Part shown: one piece after another, positions 1 through 8,736 of the stretch
Layout of the letters: the number at the start of each line of letters is the position of its first letter
Position numbering within the stretch: the first letter of the stretch is position 1
NCBI RefSeq assembly: GCF_008271655.1
Contig: NZ_VKKX01000022.1
Span: 434,001-498,000 of the forward strand
Reading direction: 5' to 3'
Origin: Gemmobacter caeruleus
Lineage (GTDB): Bacteria > Pseudomonadota > Alphaproteobacteria > Rhodobacterales > Rhodobacteraceae
Length of the DNA stretch: 64,000 nt
The notes under the pieces: generated by a model
Database searches by the model: none
Told to the model about the DNA's origin: nothing
What the model saw: the letters and a program-made list of their open reading frames with translations, nothing else
Position numbers and translations under genes: made by a program

Positions 1-915
1 TCCAGCCTGCCCTTCCCCGGCCTCTCGCCCGAGATTTTCGCGATCGACCTGTTCGGCCTGCATCTGGCGCTGCGCTGGTATGCCCTGGCCTATATCGCGG
101 GGCTGCTGATCGGCTGGTGGCTGGTGGCACGCGCGATCCGCACCCCGCGCCTGTGGTCCGCCGCGCCGCCACTGAGCCCAGAGCAACTGGACCGGCTGCT
201 GACCTGGATCATCCTTGGCGTGGTGATCGGCGGGCGGCTGGGTTTCGTGCTGTTCTATCAGCCGGGCTATTACCTGTCGCACCCGTTCGACATCCTTAAA
301 GTCTATGAGGGGGGCATGTCGTTTCACGGCGGCTTCCTCGGGGTTGTCGTGGCGGGGCTGATCTTTTGCCGGCGCGAGGGGATCGCGCTTTTGCCGATGG
401 CCGATCTGCTGGCGCTGGCCGCGCCGCCGGGCCTGCTGCTGGGGCGGCTGGCGAATTTCATCAATGCCGAACTGTGGGGCCGCGCCACGGAGATGCCCTG
501 GGGCGTGATCTTCCCGACCATGTGCCACGACCCGGCCGCGCAGGGCTGCCCGGTGCCGGGGCAGTGGTTCCTGACCGGGGCCGAAGTGCCGCGCCACCCC
601 AGCCAGCTCTATGAGGCGGGGCTGGAGGGGCTGCTGCTCGGGCTTGTGCTGCTCTGGCTCGTCTTCGGGGCGAGGAATGCGCTGCGCCGGCCCGGCCTGA
701 TCGCCGGCATCTTCTTTGCGGGTTACGGTCTGGCGCGGTTCACGGTCGAATTCTTCCGCCAACCGGATGCGCAATTCGTGACACAAGACAACCCGCTGGG
801 CCTTTATCTGCAACTGGGCGGTTACGGCCTGACCGCCGGGCAATTGCTGTCGCTGCCGATGATCGCGGCGGGGCTGTGGTTCGTGATCCGGGCGGCGCGT
901 CGTGACCCCGCTTGA
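1..915 (+). CDS. lgt: Prolipoprotein diacylglyceryl transferase (5' end cut by window)
   Basis: Lgt transfers the diacylglyceryl group of phosphatidylglycerol to the lipobox cysteine of prolipoproteins in the inner membrane, the first step of lipoprotein maturation. The reading frame is open from base 1, where it already encodes typical Lgt N-terminal sequence (FPGLSPEIF, then [16 protein letters not shown]), so only a few N-terminal residues are missing. Family hallmarks follow in order: HGGF near visible codon 109, the signature [14 protein letters not shown] near codon 148, and [12 protein letters not shown] near codon 200. Several hydrophobic membrane segments are present. The stop overlaps the GTG start of the next gene by 14 bases, so the two are probably co-transcribed and translationally coupled. 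Confidence 0.96.
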   Translation, partial: SSLPFPGLSPEIFAIDLFGLHLALRWYALAYIAGLLIGWWLVARAIRTPRLWSAAPPLSPEQLDRLLTWIILGVVIGGRLGFVLFYQPGYYLSHPFDILKVYEGGMSFHGGFLGVVVAGLIFCRREGIALLPMADLLALAAPPGLLLGRLANFINAELWGRATEMPWGVIFPTMCHDPAAQGCPVPGQWFLTGAEVPRHPSQLYEAGLEGLLLGLVLLWLVFGARNALRRPGLIAGIFFAGYGLARFTVEFFRQPDAQFVTQDNPLGLYLQLGGYGLTAGQLLSLPMIAAGLWFVIRAARRDPA

Positions 916-1957
916 GGCGCTGCTGATCCGGCGCATCCGCGCTACCGGGCCGATCCGGCTGGCCGATTACATGGCCGAATGCCTGCTGCACCCGCAGCAT
1001 GGCTATTACACCACGCGCCCGCCCTTTGGCGCCGAGGGCGATTTCACCACCGCCCCCGAAATCAGCCAGATGTTCGGCGAATTGCTGGGGCTGGCGCTGG
1101 CGCAAGCCTGGCTCGATCGCGGGGCGCCCGCGCCCTTTACCCTGGCCGAACTGGGGCCGGGCCGGGGCACCCTGATGGCCGACATCCTGCGCGCCACCGC
1201 CCGCGTGCCCGGCTTTCACGCCGCCGCACAGGTGGTGCTGGTCGAGGCGTCTCCCGCGCTGCGGGACCGGCAACGCGCCACGCTGGGCACCCATCCTGTG
1301 GCCTGGGCCGACACGGCAGGCGCCCTACCCGAGGCGCCGCTGTTCCTGATCGCCAACGAATTCTTCGACGCCCTGCCGATCCGGCAATTCACCCGCGATG
1401 CGGCCGGCTGGCGCGAAACCATGGTCACCGCGCCCGACCGGCTGGCCTTTGCGCGCGCCGCGCCGGCGCCGATTGCGGCGCTCGATCACCGGCTGGCCGA
1501 TACCAGCCCCGGCGAGGTGGTGGAGATCTGCCCCGCCGCCGCCCCGATCATGGCCGAGATCGCCTCCCGGATCGCCCACCATGGCGGCGTCGCGCTGATC
1601 GTCGATTATGGTGGCTGGCGGTCGCGCGGCGACACGTTCCAGGCCCTGCGCCACCACGCCTTTGCCGATCCGCTGGCCGCGCCGGGTGAGGCCGACTTGA
1701 CCGCCCATGTCGATTTCGAGGCCCTGGCCCAGGCCGCTGCCCCCTGCGCCGGCGCCTGCGTCACCCAGGGCGCGCTGTTGGCCGCGCTTGGCATCGCCGC
1801 ACGCAGCACCGCGCTGGCCGCCCGGCTGACCGGACCGGCGCTTGAATCCCATCTCGCCGCCACGCGCCGCTTGACCGACCCCTCTGAAATGGGGACGCTG
1901 TTCAAAGCGCTCGCGCTGCATGCCCCCGGAACCCCGCCCCCGCCCGGATTTGCCTGA
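902..1957 (+). CDS. MidA/NDUFAF7-type class I SAM-dependent methyltransferase (DUF185)
   Basis: A 351-residue protein of the family whose mitochondrial member NDUFAF7 methylates an arginine of the complex I subunit NDUFS2; the bacterial role is inferred to be similar but is not proven. The N-terminal helix block with [14 protein letters not shown] is followed by [18 protein letters not shown], the SAM-binding loop [16 protein letters not shown] near residues 85-100, and the family motif [14 protein letters not shown] near residues 150-163. The start is GTG, chosen because the residues that follow match the family N terminus and because it sits inside the lgt stop region. Only 3 bases separate its stop from pgeF, which supports an lgt-midA-pgeF operon. 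Confidence 0.92.
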   Translation: MTPLEALLIRRIRATGPIRLADYMAECLLHPQHGYYTTRPPFGAEGDFTTAPEISQMFGELLGLALAQAWLDRGAPAPFTLAELGPGRGTLMADILRATARVPGFHAAAQVVLVEASPALRDRQRATLGTHPVAWADTAGALPEAPLFLIANEFFDALPIRQFTRDAAGWRETMVTAPDRLAFARAAPAPIAALDHRLADTSPGEVVEICPAAAPIMAEIASRIAHHGGVALIVDYGGWRSRGDTFQALRHHAFADPLAAPGEADLTAHVDFEALAQAAAPCAGACVTQGALLAALGIAARSTALAARLTGPALESHLAATRRLTDPSEMGTLFKALALHAPGTPPPPGFA

Positions 1958-1960
1958 CCC

Positions 1961-2731
1961 ATGCCCCATGTCGCCCAGATCGAGATCATCACCTCTGACG
2001 CGCTCTCCGGCGTGCAGCACGGCTTTTTCACCCGCAAGGGCGGTGCCTCGTCCGGCATCTTTGCCGGGCTGAACTGTGGCACCGGATCGACCGACATCGC
2101 CGAGGTGGTGCAGATCAACCGCGCCCGTGTGGCCGAGGCCATGGGCACCCCGCCCGCCCGGCTGATCACCGTGCATCAGGTGCATTCGCCCGATGTCGCG
2201 GTGATCGAGGGGCCGCATGACGGCCCGGTGCCGCAGGCCGATGCCATGGTCACCGCGACGCCCGGCCTGGTGCTGGGCATCCTCACCGCCGATTGCCAGC
2301 CCGTGCTGTTCGCCGATCGCGACGCGGGCGTGGTGGGCGCCGCCCATGCCGGCTGGCGCGGCACACGGGACGGCGTGCTGGAGGCGACGCTCGACGCGAT
2401 GGAACGGCTGGGTGCCCGGCGCGACCGGATCACGGCGGTCATCGGGCCGACCATTTCGCAGGCGGCCTATGAGGTCGGGCCGGAATTCGTCTATGGTTTT
2501 CTGGATGATGACCGCGAAACCGCCCGGTTTTTCGCCCAGGGCGAAGGCGACCGCGCGCTGTTCGACCTGCCCGGCTATGCGCTGTGGCGGCTTCGGGCGG
2601 CCGGGATCGGATCGGCGGAATGGACGCGGCATTGCACCTATCGCGACCCCGCGCGCTTTTATTCCTATCGCCGCACGACTCATGCCCGCGAGGCGGATTA
2701 CGGGCGGCTGATTTCCTGCATCCGGCTGTAA
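1961..2731 (+). CDS. pgeF: PgeF/YfiH-type peptidoglycan editing factor (LACC1/polyphenol oxidase family)
   Basis: The 256-residue product belongs to the YfiH/LACC1 family. Members have purine nucleoside phosphorylase activity, and the E. coli member removes mis-incorporated residues from peptidoglycan precursors. The zinc-site motifs are visible: HQVHSPD near residue 72, TADCQPVLF near 110, and AAHAGWRG near 126. A C-terminal YSYRRTTHAREADYG motif is also typical. Length is normal for the family. It is the last gene of the lgt operon; the following 230 bases before the next small gene contain no gene that I can support. Confidence 0.93.
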   Translation: MPHVAQIEIITSDALSGVQHGFFTRKGGASSGIFAGLNCGTGSTDIAEVVQINRARVAEAMGTPPARLITVHQVHSPDVAVIEGPHDGPVPQADAMVTATPGLVLGILTADCQPVLFADRDAGVVGAAHAGWRGTRDGVLEATLDAMERLGARRDRITAVIGPTISQAAYEVGPEFVYGFLDDDRETARFFAQGEGDRALFDLPGYALWRLRAAGIGSAEWTRHCTYRDPARFYSYRRTTHAREADYGRLISCIRL

Positions 2732-2961
2732 CCGGGCGCCGCGAATTGTGGCGAAAACAGGGCGCGGCGCGCGAAGGGCGCAACAATCGGCGCAGAAGAT
2801 CGGCATTGTCGCCAATGCCGCCTCGGCTTGCGCCGCAGCCGGCCCCGCCGGCCCCGGGTCGGAAAATGCCACATTCCCCGCCCAGCCTTGCCGCAATGGC
2901 CTGTCATCCTTCTCTCAAGCCCGAACGGGTCACCACACCGAGCAGAGAAAAGGGAAAGCCC

Positions 2962-3120
2962 ATGAAGAAAGAACGCCGCTGGCTGAAATCCGTGATCGCC
3001 GCGTCGGAAACCGCGCAACCCGCGATGCCCTGGGCGCGTGGCCAACGCCGCCGCCCCGCCGCGCTGAAACCGGCCGAGGCGAAGACCCCTGCCGCAAGCG
3101 CCGCCCGCGCCGCGCGCTGA
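2962..3120 (+). CDS. Conserved-looking small basic protein, function unknown
   Basis: A 52-residue protein starting MKKERRWLKSVIAASE and carrying PWARGQRRRPAALK in its middle, with a pI that must be very basic. A purine-rich ribosome binding stretch (AGAGAAAAGGGA) lies just upstream, and a strong intrinsic terminator lies 20 bases after the stop, so this is a complete transcription unit. There is no signal peptide or membrane segment. I believe proteins with this start are common in the Rhodobacteraceae, but I cannot confirm this here. No function can be named. The alanine-rich, basic tail could contact nucleic acid, but that is speculation. Confidence 0.7.
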   Translation: MKKERRWLKSVIAASETAQPAMPWARGQRRRPAALKPAEAKTPAASAARAAR

Positions 3121-3140
3121 TCTCTCCGCTCCATGACCAA

Positions 3141-3175
3141 GGGCCGCCCTGCGCCGGGGCGGCCCTTTTCTTTTG
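3141..3175 (+). terminator. Intrinsic terminator after the small basic protein
   Basis: A 9-bp perfect GC stem (GGGCCGCCC / GGGCGGCCC) with a 7-nt loop is followed by TTTTCTTTT. Confidence 0.85.
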
Positions 3176-3282
3176 CGCCCAGCTTGATTCGGCCGCGCAG
3201 CGCCGGGATTGCCCAACCGTCGGAAACAGTCCCGCCCCGCCCGCGGCACTGTCGAACCGACGGAACATAAAGAGGAATTTCT

Positions 3283-3311
3283 TTGACACAGCGCCGCGCT
3301 TTTGCCATCTT
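3283..3311 (+). promoter_or_regulatory. Sigma-70-type promoter with perfect -35 box, no CDS downstream
   Basis: TTGACA lies 17 bases before CATCTT (3 of 6 matches to TATAAT). A perfect -35 is unusual in this genome, yet no coding sequence on the plus strand follows; the next gene points the other way. This suggests a non-coding transcript starting near 3318. Confidence 0.45.
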
Positions 3312-3317
3312 TGCCTT

Positions 3318-3550
3318 ACAGTCGACCCAACTGCGGGTGGGCTGTATCGGGCGATGGCGCGGTAAGACCATCGGCACCCCTCGCCCGAGGCCGGAGTGTT
3401 CCGCCGGTCAGGTTCGTGTGTGATGCTCCAGTACGGGCGGCCCTGCCGGGACCCTCTGCCAGGCTAAAGGGGCCGCCTGTTCTGAATCCCCCCAGACCCC
3501 ATAATCCCCTCAGCCCCAATACAAAAGCCGCCCCTCGGGCGGCTTTGATC
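3318..3550 (+). ncRNA. Candidate structured RNA, identity unresolved
   Basis: This 462-base stretch between the small basic protein and the Lrp gene holds no credible CDS. It can fold into a string of hairpins: ACCC-AACTGC-GGGT near 3326, CGATGG/CCATCG around 3352-3373, CCTC/GAGG near 3379-3390, CCGG/CCGG near 3391-3407, and GGCGGCCCT/GGGGCCGCC enclosing about 3438-3476. It ends at the AAAGCCGCCC/GGGCGGCTTT terminator. A perfect TTGACA box lies at a suitable distance upstream. I considered 6S RNA, but I could not match the conserved 6S elements, and its usual neighbour (5-formyl-THF cyclo-ligase) is absent. The strand and ends are inferred from the promoter and terminator only. Confidence 0.35.
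3523..3550. terminator. Bidirectional terminator between the candidate RNA and the Lrp gene
   Basis: The stem AAAGCCGCCC / GGGCGGCTTT has a 3-nt loop. It is best suited to the minus-strand Lrp transcript, where it is followed by TTTTGTATT; on the plus strand it ends in TTTGATCGTTT. Confidence 0.7.
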
Positions 3551-3582
3551 GTTTCGCGCGGGGCCGTGGGGCTATGCGGCGG

Positions 3583-4083
3583 TCAGGCCGAACGGGTCAG
3601 CCGTTCCTCCAGCACGTCGAAGGGCAGCCCCGGCTCATCCTTGGCGCAGCGGATCACCAGGCTGGTCTTCACGCTGGCCACATTCTCGGCCTTCAGCAAT
3701 TCGCCGGTCAGAAAGCCCTGAAAGCTCGACAAATCGGGCGCCACACATTTCAGGATGAAGTCGATCTCACCATTGAGCATGTGGCATTCGCGCACCAAGG
3801 GCCAGTTGCGGCAGCGCGTCTCAAAGGCCGACAGATCGCTTTCCGCCTGGCTGTGCAGCCGCACCATGGCAAAGACTGCCACTTCAAATCCCAGCTCGCG
3901 CGCGTCGATATCGGCGTGATAGCCGCGGATATAGCCCGCCTCCTCCAGCGTGCGCACCCGGCGCAGACAGGGCGGCGCCGAAATGCCGACGCGCTTTGCC
4001 AATTCCACATTGGTCATCCGCCCATCGGCCTGCAACTCGGCCAGGATGTGACGGTCGATCGGGTCCAGCCGCGAACCGGCCAT
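3583..4083 (-). CDS. Lrp/AsnC family transcriptional regulator
   Basis: A 166-residue feast/famine regulator. The N-terminal winged helix reads LDPIDRHILAELQADGRMT followed by the recognition helix region RVGISAPPCLRRVRTLEEAG; the C-terminal RAM (ligand and oligomerisation) domain includes EVAVFAMVRL and ECHMLNGEIDFILKCV. The start at MAGSRLDP is preferred over the upstream in-frame ATG because AAGGAAG lies seven bases ahead of it and because the family starts close to this point. It is transcribed divergently from trxB, and such regulators often control a neighbour or themselves. The ligand is likely an amino acid but is not predictable from sequence. Confidence 0.92.
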   Translation of the reverse strand: MAGSRLDPIDRHILAELQADGRMTNVELAKRVGISAPPCLRRVRTLEEAGYIRGYHADIDARELGFEVAVFAMVRLHSQAESDLSAFETRCRNWPLVRECHMLNGEIDFILKCVAPDLSSFQGFLTGELLKAENVASVKTSLVIRCAKDEPGLPFDVLEERLTRSA

Positions 4084-4145
4084 GAGATACTTCCTTGTTG
4101 TGCGCACCGCAGTCAGGTCGGGCGGTGTCTTTGCGCGGACATTAG

Positions 4146-5231
<1,086 letters not shown>

Positions 5232-5253
5232 TCCGGTCAGGCGCAAACATGAA

Positions 5254-5283
5254 AAAGGGGCGGCCCGTTTTGCCGCCCCTTTC
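5254..5283 (+). terminator. Intrinsic terminator of trxB
   Basis: Perfect 11-bp stem AAAGGGGCGGC / GCCGCCCCTTT with a 7-nt loop and a short T tract. Confidence 0.85.
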
Positions 5284-5296
5284 TGCGTTCCGGGCT

Positions 5297-5320
5297 TTGC
5301 TTCTTGCCCAAATACTCAAA
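5297..5320 (-). repeat. 24-bp dispersed intergenic repeat, copy 1
   Basis: This 24-mer (containing CTTGCCCAAATACTC) is the exact reverse complement of bases 8237-8260. It lies between the convergent ends of trxB and the DUF1150 gene. A related degenerate element lies near 25120. It looks like a short family-specific intergenic element associated with gene 3' ends. Confidence 0.75.
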
Positions 5321-5381
5321 TTCCTCCCGCGCAGCCGCGCGAAGGCCGGGGTAAAGGCACCGGGGTCAGTGCGCGCCCCGA

Positions 5382-5609
5382 TCAATGCGCGTTGACCGGC
5401 GCCAGATCGTTCTGCCGCGCCAGCGCAAAGGCCATGTCGCGGTCACGCACCAGCGCCAGACGGGCGCCATCGGGGCGATGCAGGGCATAAAGCCGGTCCA
5501 GCCCGGCCGCCTGGGCGCGGATCTCCTCGGGCAGTTCAGTCACCGCCACCGGCCGCACATAGACGATGCGATCCTCGGCTTCGGCCAGAAAATTCACTTT
5601 CGTATCCAT
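5382..5609 (-). CDS. DUF1150 family protein
   Basis: A 75-residue small protein beginning MDTKVNFLAEAEDRIVYVRP and containing LYALHRPDGARLALVRDRD, the expected DUF1150 pattern. Its biochemical role is unknown. It lies 12 bases downstream of the hsp20 gene on the same strand, and I recall DUF1150-Hsp20 pairing as common in alphaproteobacteria, so co-expression under heat stress is likely. There is no signal peptide or transmembrane segment. Confidence 0.85.
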   Translation of the reverse strand: MDTKVNFLAEAEDRIVYVRPVAVTELPEEIRAQAAGLDRLYALHRPDGARLALVRDRDMAFALARQNDLAPVNAH

Positions 5610-5621
5610 GATCCGCTCCCT

Positions 5622-6077
5622 TCACTTGGCTTCGATCCGCTTCACCGGCGGCACCGGCGCGTCGCTGCGCCCCGACCGGATCGGGATGGTCTGCACCACC
5701 GCCTCGGGCACCACGCGGCGCAGGTCGATATGCAGCAGCCCGTGTTCCATATGGGCGCCCGCCACCTCCACCCCGTCGGCCAGCACGAAACTGCGCTGAA
5801 AGGCGCGGCTTGCGATGCCGCGATGCAGCCAGACCCGTTCGGCGCTGTCATCGGCCTGACGGCCCCGGATCACCAGCTGGCGATCCTCTACCGTGATGGC
5901 CAGTTCTTCCTCGCGGAAGCCCGCGACGGCCAGGGTGATGCGATAGGCGTTCTCGCTCACCGCCTCGATGTTGAAGGGGGGATAGCCGTCGCCCGACTTG
6001 GCGGTGCGTTCGACCAGACGTTCCAGCTGCTCGAAGCCGAGCAGATAGGGATGCGCCCCGAAACTGATCTTCGTCAT
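5622..6077 (-). CDS. Hsp20/alpha-crystallin family small heat shock protein
   Basis: A 151-residue IbpA-class holdase that binds unfolding proteins until DnaK or ClpB can refold them. The N-terminal arm includes FEQLERLVERTAK, the alpha-crystallin domain begins at YPPFNIEAVSENAYRITLAV and contains the GFREEELAITVEDRQLVIRG strands, and the C-terminal tail carries the IPI oligomerisation motif (QTIPIRSG). The start at MTKISFG is preferred because AAGGAC precedes it and because IbpA proteins start there. It heads a two-gene operon with DUF1150 and has a plausible heat-shock sigma-factor promoter upstream. Confidence 0.94.
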   Translation of the reverse strand: MTKISFGAHPYLLGFEQLERLVERTAKSGDGYPPFNIEAVSENAYRITLAVAGFREEELAITVEDRQLVIRGRQADDSAERVWLHRGIASRAFQRSFVLADGVEVAGAHMEHGLLHIDLRRVVPEAVVQTIPIRSGRSDAPVPPVKRIEAK

Positions 6078-6137
6078 GGATGTGTCCTTGGAAAAGCGAC
6101 AACTTGCGCGCGGCCCCGTCGGGCGCCGGCTTGCGTT

Positions 6138-6168
6138 CAATATGGGAAGGTCGCGCCCGCCGCGCAAG
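6138..6168 (-). promoter_or_regulatory. Putative RpoH (heat-shock sigma) promoter of hsp20
   Basis: On the minus strand, CTTG is followed after 18 bases by CCCATATTG, close to the alphaproteobacterial RpoH pattern CTTG-N17-CCCAT. It ends about 60 bases before the hsp20 start. Confidence 0.55.
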
Positions 6169-6300
6169 CCCCGCGGGCTACGACGGATCGCGCGGAATTG
6201 CGGCAGATTTCTTCCCAATGCACGGAAAAATCGGTATATTTATACCAGTTGCGCGACTCGAACCCAGCCGCGCGTCAGGAACATGCCCCGGGATCATGCC

Positions 6301-6519
6301 ATGAATGCGTCGATGGAACTCAACCTCGAAGAGATGCTGCGCATCCGGCTTGAGGTTCTGCGCCGCGAACATCGCGACCTTGACGAGGCGATTTCCGCGC
6401 TGGAGGAGACGGGCCGCCCCGATCAGCTGACCCTGCGCCGGCTGAAGAAGCAGAAGCTCGCGCTCAAGGACCAGATCGTGAAGATCGAGGATCAGCTGAT
6501 CCCCGACATCATCGCCTGA
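6301..6519 (+). CDS. DUF465/YdcH family protein
   Basis: A 72-residue, mostly helical, charged protein. The core from [16 protein letters not shown] through [15 protein letters not shown] to [20 protein letters not shown] is characteristic of YdcH/DUF465, which forms a short two-helix coiled coil. The function is unknown. Two nearby in-frame ATGs exist (18 bases upstream and 12 bases downstream), and none has a clearly spaced ribosome binding site, so the start is uncertain by a few residues. It is followed after 64 bases by purE. Confidence 0.82.
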   Translation: MNASMELNLEEMLRIRLEVLRREHRDLDEAISALEETGRPDQLTLRRLKKQKLALKDQIVKIEDQLIPDIIA

Positions 6520-6583
6520 CCCCTTCCCTGCTTGCCCCCCGCCCCGCCCCGCGCTAAAGCGCCAGCAAACAAAGGGGGACGCC

Positions 6584-7069
6584 ATGGCCGTTGACGTCGG
6601 AATCATCATGGGCAGCCAGTCCGACTGGCCAACGATGCGCGAGGCGGCGACGATCCTCGACGAGCTGGGCATCCCCTATGAGGCCCGCATCGTCAGCGCG
6701 CATCGCACGCCCGACCGGCTTTGGACCTATGGCAAGGAGGCCGCGGGGCGCGGGCTGAAGGTCATCATCGCCGGGGCCGGCGGCGCGGCCCATCTGCCGG
6801 GCATGATGGCGTCGAAGACCCGCGTGCCGGTGATCGGCGTGCCGGTGCAGACCAAGGCCCTGTCGGGCGTGGACAGCCTCTATTCCATCGTGCAGATGCC
6901 CAAGGGCTATCCGGTGGCCACGATGGCGATCGGGGCGGCGGGGGCGGCGAATGCCGGGCTGATGGCGGCGGGAATCCTCGCGATTTCCGACCCGGCGCTG
7001 GCGGCACGGCTGGATGCCTGGCGCGCGGCGCTGTCGGCCTCGATCCCGGAGGAGCCGAAGGATGAATGA
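6584..7069 (+). CDS. purE: N5-carboxyaminoimidazole ribonucleotide mutase
   Basis: The 161-residue class I PurE converts N5-CAIR to CAIR in purine biosynthesis. The conserved substrate-binding segments are GSQSDWPTM at residues 10-18, SAHRTPDRL in the middle and [11 protein letters not shown] after it. GGGG-rich ribosome binding sequence precedes the ATG. The stop overlaps the purK start by 8 bases, as expected for partners that act in sequence. Confidence 0.96.
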   Translation: MAVDVGIIMGSQSDWPTMREAATILDELGIPYEARIVSAHRTPDRLWTYGKEAAGRGLKVIIAGAGGAAHLPGMMASKTRVPVIGVPVQTKALSGVDSLYSIVQMPKGYPVATMAIGAAGAANAGLMAAGILAISDPALAARLDAWRAALSASIPEEPKDE

Positions 7070-8129
7070 GATGCTTGCCCCCGGATCGGTGATCGGCATT
7101 CTGGGCGGTGGCCAGCTGGGGCGCATGCTCTCGGTCGCGGCGGCGCGGCTGGGCTATCGGACCCATGTCTATGAACCGGCCGAAAACCCGCCCGCCGCGC
7201 ATGTGGCCGACCGGGTGACGACCGCCGGTTATGGCGATGCGGCGGCGCTGATCGCCTTTGCCGATTCGGTCGATGTGATCACCTATGAATTCGAGAATAT
7301 CCCGACCGAGGCGCTTGACCTGCTGGAGGCGCGGCGCCCGATCCGCCCCAATCGCCGGGCGCTGGCGGTGTCGCAGGACCGCATTCTGGAAAAGGATTTC
7401 CTCAGCGGGCTGGGCCTGACCACCGCGCCCTATGCGGCGGTGAACGGGATCGAGGATCTGACCGTGGCGCTGGCGCGGATCGGCGCGCCCGCCATCCTCA
7501 AGACCACGCGGCTGGGCTATGACGGCAAGGGCCAGGCCCGGATCCGCACGCCGGACGATGCCGAGGCCGCGCTGGCCGCCATGCAGGGCGCCCCGGCGGT
7601 GCTGGAGGGCTTTGTAGAGTTCAGCCACGAGGTATCGGTGATCGCCGCGCGCGGGCTGGACGGGTCGGTCGCCTGCTATGATCCCGGCGAGAATGTGCAT
7701 CGCGACGGCATCCTGCATACCACCACCCTGCCCGCGCGGCTGAGCAAGGGCCAGCGTGGCGATGCGGTTCTGCTGGCGGCGCGCATCCTCAATGCGCTGG
7801 ATTATGTCGGCGTGATGGGGGTGGAACTGTTCGTGACCCCCGCCGGGCTGATCGTGAACGAGATCGCGCCGCGGGTGCATAATTCGGGCCACTGGACGCA
7901 GAATGGCTGTGCGGTGGACCAGTTCGAACAGCATATCCGCGCCGTGGCCGGCTGGCCTCTGGGCGATGGCAGCCGCCATTCCGATGTGGTGATGGAGAAC
8001 CTGATCGGTGACGATGTGTTGCGCGTGCCCGAGATCGCCCGCGAACGCAATGCAGCGCTGCATCTCTATGGCAAGGCCGAAGCCCGGCCGGGCCGCAAGA
8101 TGGGCCATGTGAACCGCGTGGTGACCTGA
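7062..8129 (+). CDS. purK: N5-carboxyaminoimidazole ribonucleotide synthase
   Basis: The 355-residue ATP-grasp enzyme makes N5-CAIR from AIR, bicarbonate and ATP, feeding PurE. The N-terminal [12 protein letters not shown], the ATP-grasp lysine segment [14 protein letters not shown], the [13 protein letters not shown] strand and the C-terminal [14 protein letters not shown] are all visible. The ATG inside the end of purE was chosen because of the GGAGGAGCCGAAGG ribosome binding region and because the family begins with this glycine-rich loop. Length is normal. Confidence 0.96.
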   Translation: MNEMLAPGSVIGILGGGQLGRMLSVAAARLGYRTHVYEPAENPPAAHVADRVTTAGYGDAAALIAFADSVDVITYEFENIPTEALDLLEARRPIRPNRRALAVSQDRILEKDFLSGLGLTTAPYAAVNGIEDLTVALARIGAPAILKTTRLGYDGKGQARIRTPDDAEAALAAMQGAPAVLEGFVEFSHEVSVIAARGLDGSVACYDPGENVHRDGILHTTTLPARLSKGQRGDAVLLAARILNALDYVGVMGVELFVTPAGLIVNEIAPRVHNSGHWTQNGCAVDQFEQHIRAVAGWPLGDGSRHSDVVMENLIGDDVLRVPEIARERNAALHLYGKAEARPGRKMGHVNRVVT

Positions 8130-8236
8130 AGACAGGGGCCGCCCTCGGGGGCATCGAGCCCCCTCGGCCGGCATTGCCATGGGAGGCGGGGCCGGTCCGC
8201 CTTTGCCCGGCGCCATGCGGGCGATGGCGTGGGTTT

Positions 8237-8260
8237 TTTGAGTATTTGGGCAAGAAGCAA
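8237..8260 (+). repeat. 24-bp dispersed intergenic repeat, copy 2
   Basis: Exact inverted copy of bases 5297-5320 (contains GAGTATTTGGGCAAG). It again lies between convergent genes, here purK and the iron-permease family gene. Confidence 0.75.
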
Positions 8261-8274
8261 GAGCCGGTCGCGGG

Positions 8275-8679
8275 TCAACTTTCGGGCGTGTCGGTGTCGG
8301 CGCCGCCCTCGGCGAGCTTGCGCCGCGCCTCCATCGCGAGGCGTTCATAGCGGCTGCGGAAGGCCTCTTGCTGGCGTTCCTCCAGTTCTTCAAGGTCAAG
8401 CAGCGCGTTATGCGCGCCCTGGGTGGCGCGGATCAGTTCGTCGAGTTTCAGTTGCAGCGCCGCGGTGTCGCGGTTCTGGGTGTTCTGGATCAGGAAGACC
8501 ATGAGGAAGGTGACGATGGTGGTGCCGGTGTTGATCACCAGTTGCCATGTATCGGAAAAGCCGAAGATCGGGCCGGTGACGATCCAGAGCAGGATGATGC
8601 CGAGGGCCAGCAGGAAGGTCATGGGCTTGCCCGTCCAGCGGGAGACGCGCTTGGCGATGGAGCTGTAGCCGGCGGGCAT
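8275..8679 (-). CDS. Low affinity iron permease family membrane protein
   Basis: A 134-residue protein with two predicted membrane helices (FLLALGIILLWIVTGPIF and LVINTGTTIVTFLMVFLI) followed by QNTQNRDTAALQLKLDELI and a charged coiled-coil tail. This architecture matches the bacterial low affinity iron permease family; the actual substrate in bacteria is not well established. The start at MPAGYSSIAKRVS is preferred over the ATG ten codons upstream because AGGGGA lies directly ahead. It stands alone between two convergent or unrelated units. Confidence 0.82.
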   Translation of the reverse strand: MPAGYSSIAKRVSRWTGKPMTFLLALGIILLWIVTGPIFGFSDTWQLVINTGTTIVTFLMVFLIQNTQNRDTAALQLKLDELIRATQGAHNALLDLEELEERQQEAFRSRYERLAMEARRKLAEGGADTDTPES

Positions 8680-8736
8680 CGGGTTCCCCTGTGATGGTCG
8701 TCGCATCATGCAGAAAGCGGCGGGCGCGGCAAGGGT

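Noticed and set aside
1325-2896. 523-codon minus-strand open frame across the methyltransferase and pgeF genes
   Set aside because: It is antisense to two well-supported genes, has low-complexity composition with no recognisable domain, and is typical of high-GC antisense frames.
3390-3480. 4.5S/SRP RNA, prompted by GGTCAGGTTCG
   Set aside because: The invariant apical motif (GGAAGG...AGCAGC) is absent, so SRP RNA is not supported.
3318-3500. 6S RNA (ssrS) as a firm call
   Set aside because: Size and promoter would fit, but I could not identify the central-bubble layout, and the usual neighbour gene is missing. Kept only as an unidentified structured RNA.
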